DNA of 64,000 nt, from positions 172,153-236,152 of the forward strand of contig NW_008709259.1 of NCBI RefSeq assembly GCF_000327385.1. Direction: 5' to 3'. How positions within the stretch are numbered: the first letter of the stretch is position 1; every line of letters starts with the position of its first letter. The stretch comes from Lottia gigantea. Lineage: Eukaryota > Mollusca > Gastropoda > Lottiidae. Shown one piece after another: positions 1-10,316 of the stretch. The notes under the pieces are model-generated. The model saw only the letters and a program-made list of their open reading frames with translations, was not told the DNA's origin and did no database searches. Position numbers and translations under genes: made by a program.

Positions 1-880
1 TAACTGGCAACCCAAATAACGTTACTTATAGTCACAGTTTGGTGTATGACGTGAAGTTCGTACAATCAACGCCAAGATGGCAATAGCTCAAACCTCTTCC
101 TTCCATGCGAAGTTTGAATAGACTTGTGCCATGGCGGACCAGTTCAAAAGAACTTAGGCAGCAGAAATTGACCAAAGTCCAATACATGCAGACCAACAGA
201 CTCAAATAGGGCCTACATAGAATCGGACTATCAGTGATAAGCCTAATAATTCAGTTTAGTTGGAAGATATTGTTTTGAATGAAAACGAAATTAGGCCTAC
301 AGGAATCTCAGTGGGTAGCATTTAAAATGCCATGTTCAGTGCTTTCAAGAATTTGACCAATGGTACTTAATCTTTTTTAATGAATCCTCTTTTGTCATTT
401 TCTTCTTCTATACTAAATATGGAAATTTGAAAATGCACCAGAGATAGATATAGGTTGACAGTTATCGACTGAAGTTGGCCCTTTTTCATTATGGATTTTC
501 CAGACATGATGATGCGTTTTATCTAATTTTATATTAACTTATCTTTACCATGACTGCAAACCTGTAACTTTCCTCTCGGCAGACTTCATTTAAATAAATT
601 GGTGTTTAAAAAACCTGCCCCTGTGAATATGTCGAAAATTCATCCGAACAGGGCCTAGTTTTTCTGTCTACACCAGTCGACAACTTTCAATCAGAGGCTG
701 GAATAGAGGCAGATAATTCCGACTATAACTAAATATTCACAGAAAATGAAGAAGAAAAACTGACAACTTTATATTGTTCATTTATAGTAATATTTATATT
801 TAACATGAAATAATAATGACATGATTTGAAATATTATCTCCCTTTACATCATAGAAAGTGAACTCTCCAGTAATGAAATC
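1..880. repeat. Directly duplicated flank, copy 1
   Basis: This stretch is an imperfect direct repeat of 6437–7160, which is the 3' flank of the MPPED-like gene at 4123–6408. Shared blocks, in the same order, include the segment around 60–170 (matching 6437–6560), the block around 325–375 (matching 6685–6725) and a nearly identical stretch at about 761–878 (matching 7048–7158). No coding sequence was found in it. The simplest reading is that 1–880 is the 3' flank of another copy of the same gene lying just left of the window. Confidence 0.75.
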
Positions 881-1629
881 CTAATTTCGTGCTGACCTAT
901 TTTTCGTTCATCTTCGGAAATGATGAATAATTCACATGTGGAACCTCGCGTAACCTCCGCATTTGCTTGTTTTGATAAACATGGGTTTTCTGTACAATGT
1001 CAGCTAGTAGAATGAATCCAGTAGTTTCAAGCAAGGTAACATGTACAGTGGTGTAACCTATATTCGTGCATATAAGCATTCACAGAATTTCGTCAAAATT
1101 AAAAAAAACAGAATTTTTTTTATATCTTGAATGTATTTTCAGTATTTTTCCAGGATACAAAGCTTCCTCATAGTTGGAAGGTGAAATTGAAGAAGCTTGT
1201 GCAGCATATATACTTACAAAATACCCTCATTGTACACATCATGGTATATCAGCATTTCTTTTAAATCTAAACATATGTAACAAAAAAATGTCAAGGCCTT
1301 TAGGTTCTCCATACAGTATCAAGTATGACGGAGGTTGCTATTTTATTTAGACATGACTGGTTTATTATCAACCACAGGCATCTGTTTCTATCAATAGTCA
1401 ACTCTCACTATAATAGTACGGTATATAAGAGAAGGTGGCTAACTCCGCATCTCATTGAATATTTTCCCTTAACACTAGATCGGCCTATTTTATATCTCCC
1501 CCAGTGTTCCTCTTCATACTAATTTAACTATTGGTCAATAAAAATACAAAAAAAAATTACACCCATCGTTACACTGTCGATAGAAACCATGCCTGTGGCA
1601 TCAACTGAGGATTCCAACCCATTAAGGGT
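881..1629. other. Intergenic, no gene recognised
   Basis: AT-rich sequence with only short chance reading frames. No protein motif, RNA gene or clear repeat was seen in it. Confidence 0.5.
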
Positions 1630-3288
1630 AGTGTATAATCCGAAGATCGCAGACCCCAACTATAATCCGCAGACCCCCTATATTATATTCGGCAGACCCA
1701 ACTATAATCCGCAGACCCCCTATACTATAATCCGCAGACCCCCTATACTATATTCGGCAGACCCCAACTATATTCGGCAGACCCCCTATACTATATTCGG
1801 CAGACCCAACTATAATCCGCAGACCCCCTATACTATATTCGGCAGACCCCATATAGGGGGCCTACTTTTTTTTATTTTTTGAAGCCATTTTTTGAAGCAA
1901 TGTTTGGATATGCGTCGATAATTAGACTTAGGGATGAAATCATCTAGACATCCAGAGGTATGTACAAAACATTGTAATCTCCACCTATTACGTTTTTACT
2001 TGCAAAGTATATCAAAAACTGCTTTTGGAACTTTGTGGGCCAGTAGCGTATTTAGTGGCAACATGCCATCCATCACAATTTGGGCATTTCCATGCTATGC
2101 CTCCCTCCCCACTCTCGTTTCTCCACCGCTTTGGGTTGACATCCTTAGATGTTGGAAATGAGGAGGGTTCAAAATTAGTGGAAATTACATTGCACAGTTT
2201 CCAAAAACCATAATCTGTTGCCGAGCTTTAGTGTAACTTTCAAAGAGACCGTTTGATTACGATAAACCAAAAACAAAAACTGTTTTATTCAATGGACATA
2301 GTCACAAAATAACAAAATGCAAAATAATTCTACATGATCCTATTCTAAGGCACTCATTAATGTAATTAGTAACTACAAAATGTAGTTAAGCTGTTCGTTT
2401 AATGTCTTAATATGTGACTCAAGTAGTCGATCTCTAATATTAGCCGTAACCACAACGTTCTCGTCATGCGATGCTTTAAACACCGTGCCAAAGGCACCAC
2501 TGCCAATTTCTTCTAAATTTGAAATGTCTTTCCATTTAAAATTTGAAAATTTACTCAGTTCCTTATCCTCCTTTATAGAAATTCGGGCAGGTATTCTAAA
2601 CATGTATGAAATATTGGAAACCCTCTCTCAAGAGAATCAAATTTACAACTGAAGAATATATCATTTAATTTATGTAATACATGCACAGAGTGTGTGAAAG
2701 GAGCTTATATTCTATAAAGCCCAGTGAATAAGGGCAATATATGAACCAGCTGATGAAATTTTCGTTATAGTAATGCCGAGTCAGTCCTTTGAAGTCAAAG
2801 ATCAATCGAATTCAAAGCTTTGGACATGAAGTCAACTTACTGTGACCTTGAAACATTGTACTACATGTTAACCATTCAGGCACCTAATGTTGTAAATAAG
2901 AAAGAAATTCTGAAAGTGTGAAGGGGGGCGGGGGTTGGGGGTCTGCGGAATATAGTATAGGGGCTCTGCGGATTATAGTTGGGTCTGCCGAATATAGTAT
3001 AGGGGGTCTGCGGATTATAGTTGGGTCTGCCGAATATAGTATAGGGGGTCTGCCGAATATAGTTGGGGTCTGCCGAATATAGTTGGGGTCTGCCGAATAT
3101 AGTATAGGGGGTCTGCCGAATATAGTTGGGTCTGCCGAATATAGTATAGGGGGTCTGCGGAGTATAGGGGGTCTGCGGATTATAGTTGGGTCTGCCGAAT
3201 ATAGTATAGGGGGTCTGCGGATTATAGTTGGGGTCTGCGATCTTCGGATTATACAGGTCTGCGATCTTCGATCTTCGGATTATACACT
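1630..3288. mobile_element. Foldback-type element with minisatellite inverted arms
   Basis: The left arm (about 1630–1856) and right arm (about 2938–3288) are built from the same short tandem units (core CTATACTATATTCGGCAGAC and TATAATCCGCAGACCCC on +), but in opposite orientation. Both outer ends carry the same sequence, AGTGTATAATCCGAAGATCG, reading inward. Arms of tandem repeats in inverted orientation around unrelated DNA are the hallmark of foldback elements (Drosophila FB and Galileo, sea-urchin TU). ATTAAG occurs in the same orientation just outside both ends (1621–1626 and 3295–3300) and may be a target duplication; this is tentative. The centre (about 1860–2930) holds a kinase fragment and another open stretch but no transposase that I recognise, so it looks non-autonomous. 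Confidence 0.65.
2373..2603 (-). pseudogene. Protein-kinase N-lobe fragment inside foldback element
   Basis: A 76-residue open stretch reads into a textbook glycine-rich ATP-binding loop (EIGSGAFGTVFKASHDENVVV, residues about 31–51, matching the kinase G-x-G-x-x-G-x-V pattern) preceded by a typical pre-kinase linker (WKDISNLEE). After the second beta strand the similarity stops: there is no VAxK lysine, no HRD and no DFG, and the frame ends 25 residues later. It therefore cannot be an active kinase. It sits between the inverted arms of the foldback element, which suggests captured host DNA, but an unrecognised exon of a real gene cannot be excluded. Confidence 0.5.
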
Positions 3289-3675
3289 TCCCAAATTAAG
3301 TGTAGTACAATGTAAGACGACGTAGTGAAATTTTTAATGGCAATATAAATTTATTTATAGCCTACAGCAATGATAATGGTTTTCTATTGTGAATTGACCT
3401 GACTTTAAAAGGTGTATATTTGTGGAAAGTAGGCCTAATGTGGTTATTTTGTAGTCAAGTCAACACTGAAAGTGAAAGTAGACCACACAGGTAAAGTAAT
3501 TACTTTCTGGCTTCTGAATAAGATTTCATTTTACAAATCCAGGAAATAAACATCAGAAAGGTTGTTACTTGTTTTGAAATATATCTGGGGATTAATAGAA
3601 TATATAATTATGTAGTTTTATTGATGATTTTGTGTAAATATTGGTAGGCCTATAGGTAGACTGAAACATCTGTCT
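3289..3675. other. Intergenic, no gene recognised
   Basis: AT-rich sequence between the foldback element and the 41-bp array. Nothing else was seen. Confidence 0.4.
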
Positions 3676-3683
3676 CTAATACA

Positions 3684-4020
3684 TTCTCTGATAGATATTT
3701 GGACAGATATTCGTCTCTTATCATCTGACATCTGTCCAAATATCTATCAGAGCCTTGATTAGAGACTGACATCTGTCCAAATATCTATCAGAGCCTGGAT
3801 TAGAGACTGACATCTGTCCAAATATCTATCAGAGCCTGGATTAGAGACTGACATCTGTCCAAATATCTATCAGAGCCTTGATTGGAGACTGACATCTGTT
3901 CAAATATCTATCAGAGCCTGGATTAGAGCCTTGATTAGAGACTGACATCTGTCCTAATATCTATCAGAGGCTGGAATAGAGACTGACATCTGTCCAAATA
4001 ACTATCAGAGGCTGGATTAG
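3684..4020. repeat. 41-bp minisatellite with one inverted unit
   Basis: About seven or eight copies of a roughly 41-bp unit containing ACATCTGTCCAAATATCTAT followed by CAGAGCCTGGATTAGAGACTG. The array begins at about 3684 with the same core in reverse complement (GATAGATATTTGGACAGAT), giving a hairpin at the left edge. It ends about 100 bp before the start codon of the MPPED-like gene, so it lies in its promoter or 5' untranslated region. Confidence 0.8.
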
Positions 4021-4122
4021 ACATATGTTTCAATCTAGCCTATAGGTTGAATTTAGCATTAATTTTGATTTATAAACTTTCAGAATAACATAGGCATACA
4101 AGTACAGAACTAAATCTTCAAC

Positions 4123-6408
4123 ATGGAAACCATGAAAAGCCTATTTCACAATACTAAGCGCCTTAAAGAAGAACACAAACTAGAATGTGTAGGACTCGAT
4201 GACAATTCCCATAACCCAGAAAAAGGCTGGGAAATTCGAAAAGAGACACAAAACGTGAAAATCTTAGACCCTGAAGGCCTACAACCGATCTCAGAGGACA
4301 AATTAAGAATTGTGTGTACATCTGATACTCATGAAAAGTTAAATACAATGATCTCCAGACGTATGATTCCACCTGGAGATGTTTTGATACATACTGGTGA
4401 TTTAACACATGAAGGATACCTGCATGCTCTTCGTGAGTTTGACAATGAATTAGGTATGTTATAGGCCTACCCATCATTGTCCAGAAGTTTTCTGGTTTTT
4501 TTGTCCAAAACATTAAGTACTATAAAGCAATAACAAGGAACAAACAATGGATCCTTTCTACAAGCTGGACCTTGGCTAATCTCTTAATGACATTGCTCTA
4601 ACCAAGATTATCCATACCCATTTTCAGCTGGGTTGACGAGAATAACTGTTTTGTAGCCTGTAGACATAATATAACAACAACTTCATATGATTTTAATGCC
4701 CTAATTCTTTGACTAACTTGACAGTTGTAAATAAAAGTTCTTAAGGTCTTGATCGGACTATTTCGTGTATGTCTATTTTAGGTTTGTTAAGACATCGGGT
4801 AAAGTTAGTCATAGCTGGAAATCATGATCATTGTCTAGATAGATCTATGATACAGAGATATAAAGATGAAGACTATATTCCATATTTGGGTATGGTGAAA
4901 TCAGATGTTCAGGGCTATGTTCAAAGACAAACTAGATTAGATCTGAAAGCGACAGATGTAAAATCTATCTTGAGAAATTGTGTGTATTTAGAGGATAGCA
5001 TGGTTGGTGTTTGTGGGGTTAAAATATATGGCACACCTTGGTAAGATAAACCCTCAACCCTTTAACACTTTCTTAAAGTCCCCTCAACCCCGATGAGTTT
5101 ATCGGCCCTGGAAACCTCCTGAATATCTTGGCTTACCTTCTTGTAAATGTCAACCACCAGAAAACCCCCTGGAACCACTTGTAGGCTTTAGATCTGTGGT
5201 GATTTGGCAAATCAAAATATGAAAAGTGGCTTCTCTTGAAATTTACTTGAAAAACTCTGTCTTGATAAGCCTCGTATTGCCTTCATTTGAGAGACTTCTC
5301 TCTAAATTACAATTGGTTTAGTTAATTAAATTTTTAAATTTGAATAAAATGTGTTCTGGAGCTACTCAAACATTCCCACAAAGATCATTTTGACAACTTT
5401 AAAATGATTGGTTGCTAAAAGACTTTAATATGACTTTTTACTGCCAAAAATATGACAAACTGCCACAAACTGTGTATTATTGATGATAAATTGGTACATT
5501 TAGGTTATTAATAGATAACATTCCAAAATTTACAGCTTCGGTTAGTTTTATAACTGATTCTTTCTCTGATAGGATGGAAAAGTATACCAAATGTGTTGCT
5601 TTTTCCGTGAATCGGGGAGAAGCATTGTTAAAGAAATGGAATAGTATACCAGATAATGTTGATATTTTAATGACACATACTCCACCTTTAGGTTTGTATA
5701 AGTTTAACCTTATTAATATATCATTTTACAAGCTGATCAAGATTAGAACTCACAATGACCATTTGCTTGACATATCCAACAACTAACGTTAGGATTCCAA
5801 TATTTTAATCATCTGAGCTACCACCCCCTCAAAACTTGAGAATGCTGTCAATATGAACCTTGTTTTTGTTGTAGGTTATGGTGATAAGACCCATAGTGGT
5901 CATCATGTTGGTTGTGTTGATCTATTGAACACAATACAACGAAGAGTACAACCTCAGTATCATATTTATGGTCACATACACGAAGGTTAGTCAGAAAATG
6001 GCATCCATATGTGACAAATTACTTACCACAAATTAGTGATAAAATAATACAATTCATTTTTTACAGATTTATACAGATCCTTGAAAACAGATTAAAAATT
6101 CTCTGAAAAATTTGAGGTTCATTCAAATACTTTAAAGAGACTATGCATCATTCCAGTGTGAAAAGTAAAATGTCGTTGGAATGAGTCTTTTTAAACTTTT
6201 AAGAATTCCATTAATTTATATTTTAGGATATGGTATTAGAAGTGATGGAACCACGACATTTATTAATTGTGCAGCTTGTTCAAGACATTATAGACCCGAT
6301 AATTTGCCAGTTGTATTTGATTATCCTATACCAAAAAGATACAGAAAATCAGATCAAAATTGGGTGAAAATAATCAAAGAAATAGGGCCGCCACCTATTC
6401 AGGTTTGA
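4123..6408 (+). CDS. MPPED-like metallophosphoesterase, copy A
   Basis: Five exons (4123–4453, 4782–5040, 5573–5691, 5875–5985, 6227–6408), all with GT–AG borders and consistent phases, encode 333 residues. The protein is a calcineurin-type metallophosphoesterase related to MPPED1/MPPED2 (family UPF0046), expected to hydrolyse phosphodiesters with two bound metal ions. All metal-site motifs are visible: DTH (68–70), GD (92–93), GNHD (123–126), HTPPLG and GHIH (269–272). The C-terminal part (YGIRSDGTTTFIN, then VVFDYPIP) is also MPPED-like. Vertebrate MPPED2 has Gly where this protein keeps the first His of GHxH, so this copy should be a fully competent enzyme. The start ATG is the first in the exon. 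The N-terminal 60 residues are charged, with no signal peptide. A second copy lies inverted at 28071–31622. Confidence 0.88.
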
Positions 6409-6436
6409 CAACTGTTGATCTCAATGACAATACTTT

Positions 6437-7160
6437 AGGGTATGAAGTGAATTTTGTCCAATCAATGCCAAGATGACAATATCTCCAATCTGTTCCTTGG
6501 GTGCGAAGCTTCAGATGAAATGGCGGACCAGTTAAGATACTCCTTAGGCAGCAGAAATTCACAAACTTTACCCACATCAGTAGATAATGACGATTAGTAA
6601 TAGCCTTATCAATCAGTTTAGTTGGAAAATATTGTTTTGATTTTATGGAATCACTTACTTCTACTATGTAAGTAATCTGTGAAAATGACATGTTCAAGAA
6701 TTAGACCAATGGTATTAATCTTTTCCATAGAATGAATTTTTATCCTTTTTCTTCAGCTATACTAAATATCTAAAGGTTGAAAATTTGTAGATGTGCTAGA
6801 GGGGTATCCATTGGCCCACTCCATTGGTGAGTTCCACACATTCAATAAAACAAGTTGGAACAGAATGAATGCATGTGCGCTGGAAAAATAGTAGGTGCCG
6901 ACAGAATTCAAAATAGTGGAGAAGGAAATAGATGGGAAAATGTTGAATGTGACGAATCTGCTTCCATACTATTTGATTGGGTCAAATCGAGCACCACCAA
7001 TTTATCATACATGTATATTTACACAGAAAATAAAGGAGAAAAACAGACAACTTTTTTCATTTATAGTAATATTTATATTTAACATGAAATAATAATGACA
7101 TGATTTGAAATATTATCTCCCTTTACATCATAGGAAGTGAACTCTCCAGTAATGAAAACA
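6437..7160. repeat. Directly duplicated flank, copy 2
   Basis: 3' flank of MPPED copy A, homologous along its length to 1–880. A possible polyadenylation signal AATAAA is at about 6844–6849. No coding content was seen. Confidence 0.75.
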
Positions 7161-7822
7161 ATGTTAAATATATAATGGTTTTTGACTGAAGGTAATTTAC
7201 TAAGGGAGAAGGGCAAATATTACAAGTTATCACATCCTACATTCCTCACTCTAATTAAAGTGCATACACTTTTAGCACAAATAACAAAATAAAAAACTCA
7301 GACAAAAAATTAACAGTATTATGATTATCTTACAAGACAAATTTACAATAATAATAATAATAAGATTTGCATCTCATGTGCTTTTAGCACAGATATCATT
7401 AATAATAAAATAGAGATAAGATCTAAATAATTTAACTCTTAACCTCTTGTTGAACACAAATTATACGAACGTTTTTATTAATAAGTAATGTTTCACACTG
7501 GCTACATGGTACTTCTATTCAATACCAAATCATGGAAGTTTGCTCTGAACATCTTGTGAACACTTAAGAGGGTTATTGGCATCAATGGAAGTCATGACCA
7601 TGATGCTTCATTATCTGCAGGCATTCTGGAAGTGACAGGTCTTTATTTCAACAGAAAAACTCTAAAAGTGAAAAGAACAGCTGAAATTAAACATAATTTT
7701 AAACATTTGACTATTCCATGGTGATTGGGATAACCTATTTTCTTTAGGATTAGAAAATCTTTAACCAGTGAAATCACAATTTTAATCTCTTTAGATTTTA
7801 AAATTTTAAATTGTTTCCGTAT
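7161..7822. other. Intergenic, no gene recognised
   Basis: AT-rich; a short (ATA)n-like microsatellite lies near 7348–7362. No gene was seen. Confidence 0.4.
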
Positions 7823-8150
7823 TAAAGGGATTGTAAAGAGTTTTTCTAAACTTTATATGTGTTTTCGGGACACTGATAGCATCAATTTGCGCCATTCCAT
7901 TTTACCTTCCGACGTCTGTGGTTCTTGCAATTCCAATAAAACTAATGTGTTTTATGACGTCACTAGAGGGGAACTGCATAGATATTAATAGTAGCTTGCG
8001 ATAGCTCCCCTCTGGTGACGTCATAAAACATGTTAGTGGAATTGCAAGAACCACAGACGTCAGAATGAAAATCAGAATGGTGCAAATTGAAGCTATCAGT
8101 GTCCCCGAAAAAAATGAAAAAATTAGAAAACCTCTTTACAATCCCTTTAA
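7823..8150. mobile_element. TTAA-flanked foldback MITE, family A, copy 1
   Basis: About 328 bp that is nearly a perfect long palindrome: TTAAAGGGATTGTAAAGAG at the left and its inverse at the right, with both arms running almost to the centre near 7985. It has no coding capacity. TTAA at both ends is the target site used by piggyBac-like transposases, so this is probably a non-autonomous derivative. Related copies: 26655–26920, 30589–30881 and 57250–57486. Confidence 0.8.
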
Positions 8151-10316
8151 TACAGAAACAATTTTGAACAAGCAAAAAAAAAAATGCCCATCACGAAAAT
8201 TGCACATTTTGTTAACGAACAGCAAAGCCAATAGATCAATGAATCCAGTGTGAAAATTACAGGACAAACATGGCACATAAAAGAAAACAAAGGTATTGAG
8301 GAGTTATCATATTATACATTGTAAATATAAAAAAAGTTAAGAAAGATATAGTTTATCTTTAGGTTAGCACTAATAATATACATTGTGACTTGAACTCTTT
8401 CACAAATTAACAAAAATGATATACACTTGTTTGTCCTAACTTAAAACTTATTCCATTTCAAATATAATAACATTCGCACAAAACCAAAGTAAGAACACTT
8501 AGATTTGAAAAACATTTCATTCAACTGTCAAATTTGAGCCGAGATAAATGAATTACTTAGTGAAAAGTATAGACCAATTTGGAGAAATCTTTAACGATCT
8601 TCAATAAATGATGGCTCTTAAGTGTATATTCTATGCCTTAATAAGGTTGAACTCATAATCTCCCAAACACTGAGCTCATATCTAAAATGTGAGAAACCCG
8701 CCTTATATTTTACAGCTACTGCTATTATTATTTTTCAAAGGAATAAGTTTCAGTTTGAATATAAGTCTTCTGTAACAAAAACAACCATCACTTCATAATA
8801 TTATCATAAGTATATACAAAAAACAACCAATATATACAAATAATAACATCAAATATACAAATAATAACATGTTTGTGAAGCTTTAAAGAAAAATAATGCC
8901 ATTTATCAAACAATTAACATAAATAAAGCTATAATAAAGGAAAAAGGAGTAAGGAATTGTAAGCACTTGTATTGAAGCTTTGAACATTAAACAAAATAAA
9001 ACTTAATCCAATTAATATATCATCTCTGATTGGTCAATGCCAAGTTAAGGCTTTTAAAAAGACATTTTTGGCCATCAATTTAAAAGTAAGTTTAAAATCA
9101 TACTACTTTTTAAGGAATTGTATGTTTTCTATTCATGAAGTGTGATCAATAAATTAATTTCTGGGTTTCAATAATACTGGTGAAGGGTTAATAGACCTAA
9201 TATATAGTAAATATTGAAGCGATTTTAGAGATGTTTTCTCAACTCTTCATTTTATTAGGGATAAAGATAGTGTTGATGGATGTCTTGGTTCTTACAATTC
9301 CACTAAAAAAACAGGTCTTTTTGACCCAAAGTGTATTAAGAACCTACAGTAACAGACGTCAAAAAAGCTTATTTTAAACTGATACACACCACTCTATAAG
9401 CTGAGAAAGCAGATAACAATCTTTTCAAAAATTTCAAAATAACCTTAATCCAAAAATAGTCTTCAAAACAACTACTAAAACAAATCAGTTCTTTTATAAT
9501 ATTATGCATTAAGATAACAGCACTTTTGTTCATTGTCCATAACAGTAAAATTTCTCACAAAATCAAATAAATTAAAATCAAAATCTAACAAAAAAAATCA
9601 TACGAGACAAATTATTTTAACGATATATCCAAAATTTTAACGATAAATCCAAATATAAATTTTAAATTAAAACCAAGTCTGAAGCAACAATCAACAAAAT
9701 TTATTCCAATTTTAACAAAATAATGAAAAGAAAAATTAACAACTATATCATTTCACCCAACACCACCCTTAATTTGAAAATTAGATCTCTATTGCAACTA
9801 AAAATGAAAGGATTAAAAAAGTTAATTTTGAAAAATGCCATCGATATAAAAATTTTATTAATAAATTAATTTTCACAATCACTAAACACTTGGTAATTTG
9901 GGGATAAAAATTTGTAAGATAAGTCAGAAATATGAGATTAGCACTAGATACAGCATGATTTAAAAACACAACAATTTAAAAATAGATTGAAAAACATCTG
10001 TAATAATTTATAAAAACATTTGCCTGGGTTCATGTAACAAAAGTCTAAACCTAGAGTCTATCTGGGGTAAGTTTAATGAATTCTTAAAATATATTGTATA
10101 CATTCCAAGATTTGAAAAATCTTTGTATTTTTAGAAGTATTTCTGTTGAGTGCACTGATAAGCTGTATTCGCTAGAAACAAGAAAAGTGGCTATTGCAGT
10201 CAAGGTATTAGATGCAGTTTGTAATAGTTTTACATTGTGAAGATAACATAAACTATATCTGTTCTTCTAATCACAATAGAGCTAGGTTTAGACTTTCATT
10301 TCTCACATTCAAGGCC
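8151..10316. other. Probable 3' UTR and flank of the MBD gene
   Basis: About 2.2 kb of AT-rich DNA downstream of the MBD5/6-like stop codon, with several potential polyadenylation signals on the minus strand. It includes a degraded piece resembling family A (about 9231–9370) and a partial family D end (10187–10242). No gene was recognised. Confidence 0.4.

Noticed and set aside
1589-1882. 97-residue repetitive frame
   Set aside because: Generated by the minisatellite forming the left arm of the foldback element.
3684-4020. Regular repeats that could look like a CRISPR array
   Set aside because: The units abut with no unique spacers of constant length and the DNA is plainly eukaryotic; it is a minisatellite.
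7963-8253. Open frames near 8 kb
   Set aside because: They lie inside or at the edge of the palindromic family A MITE.
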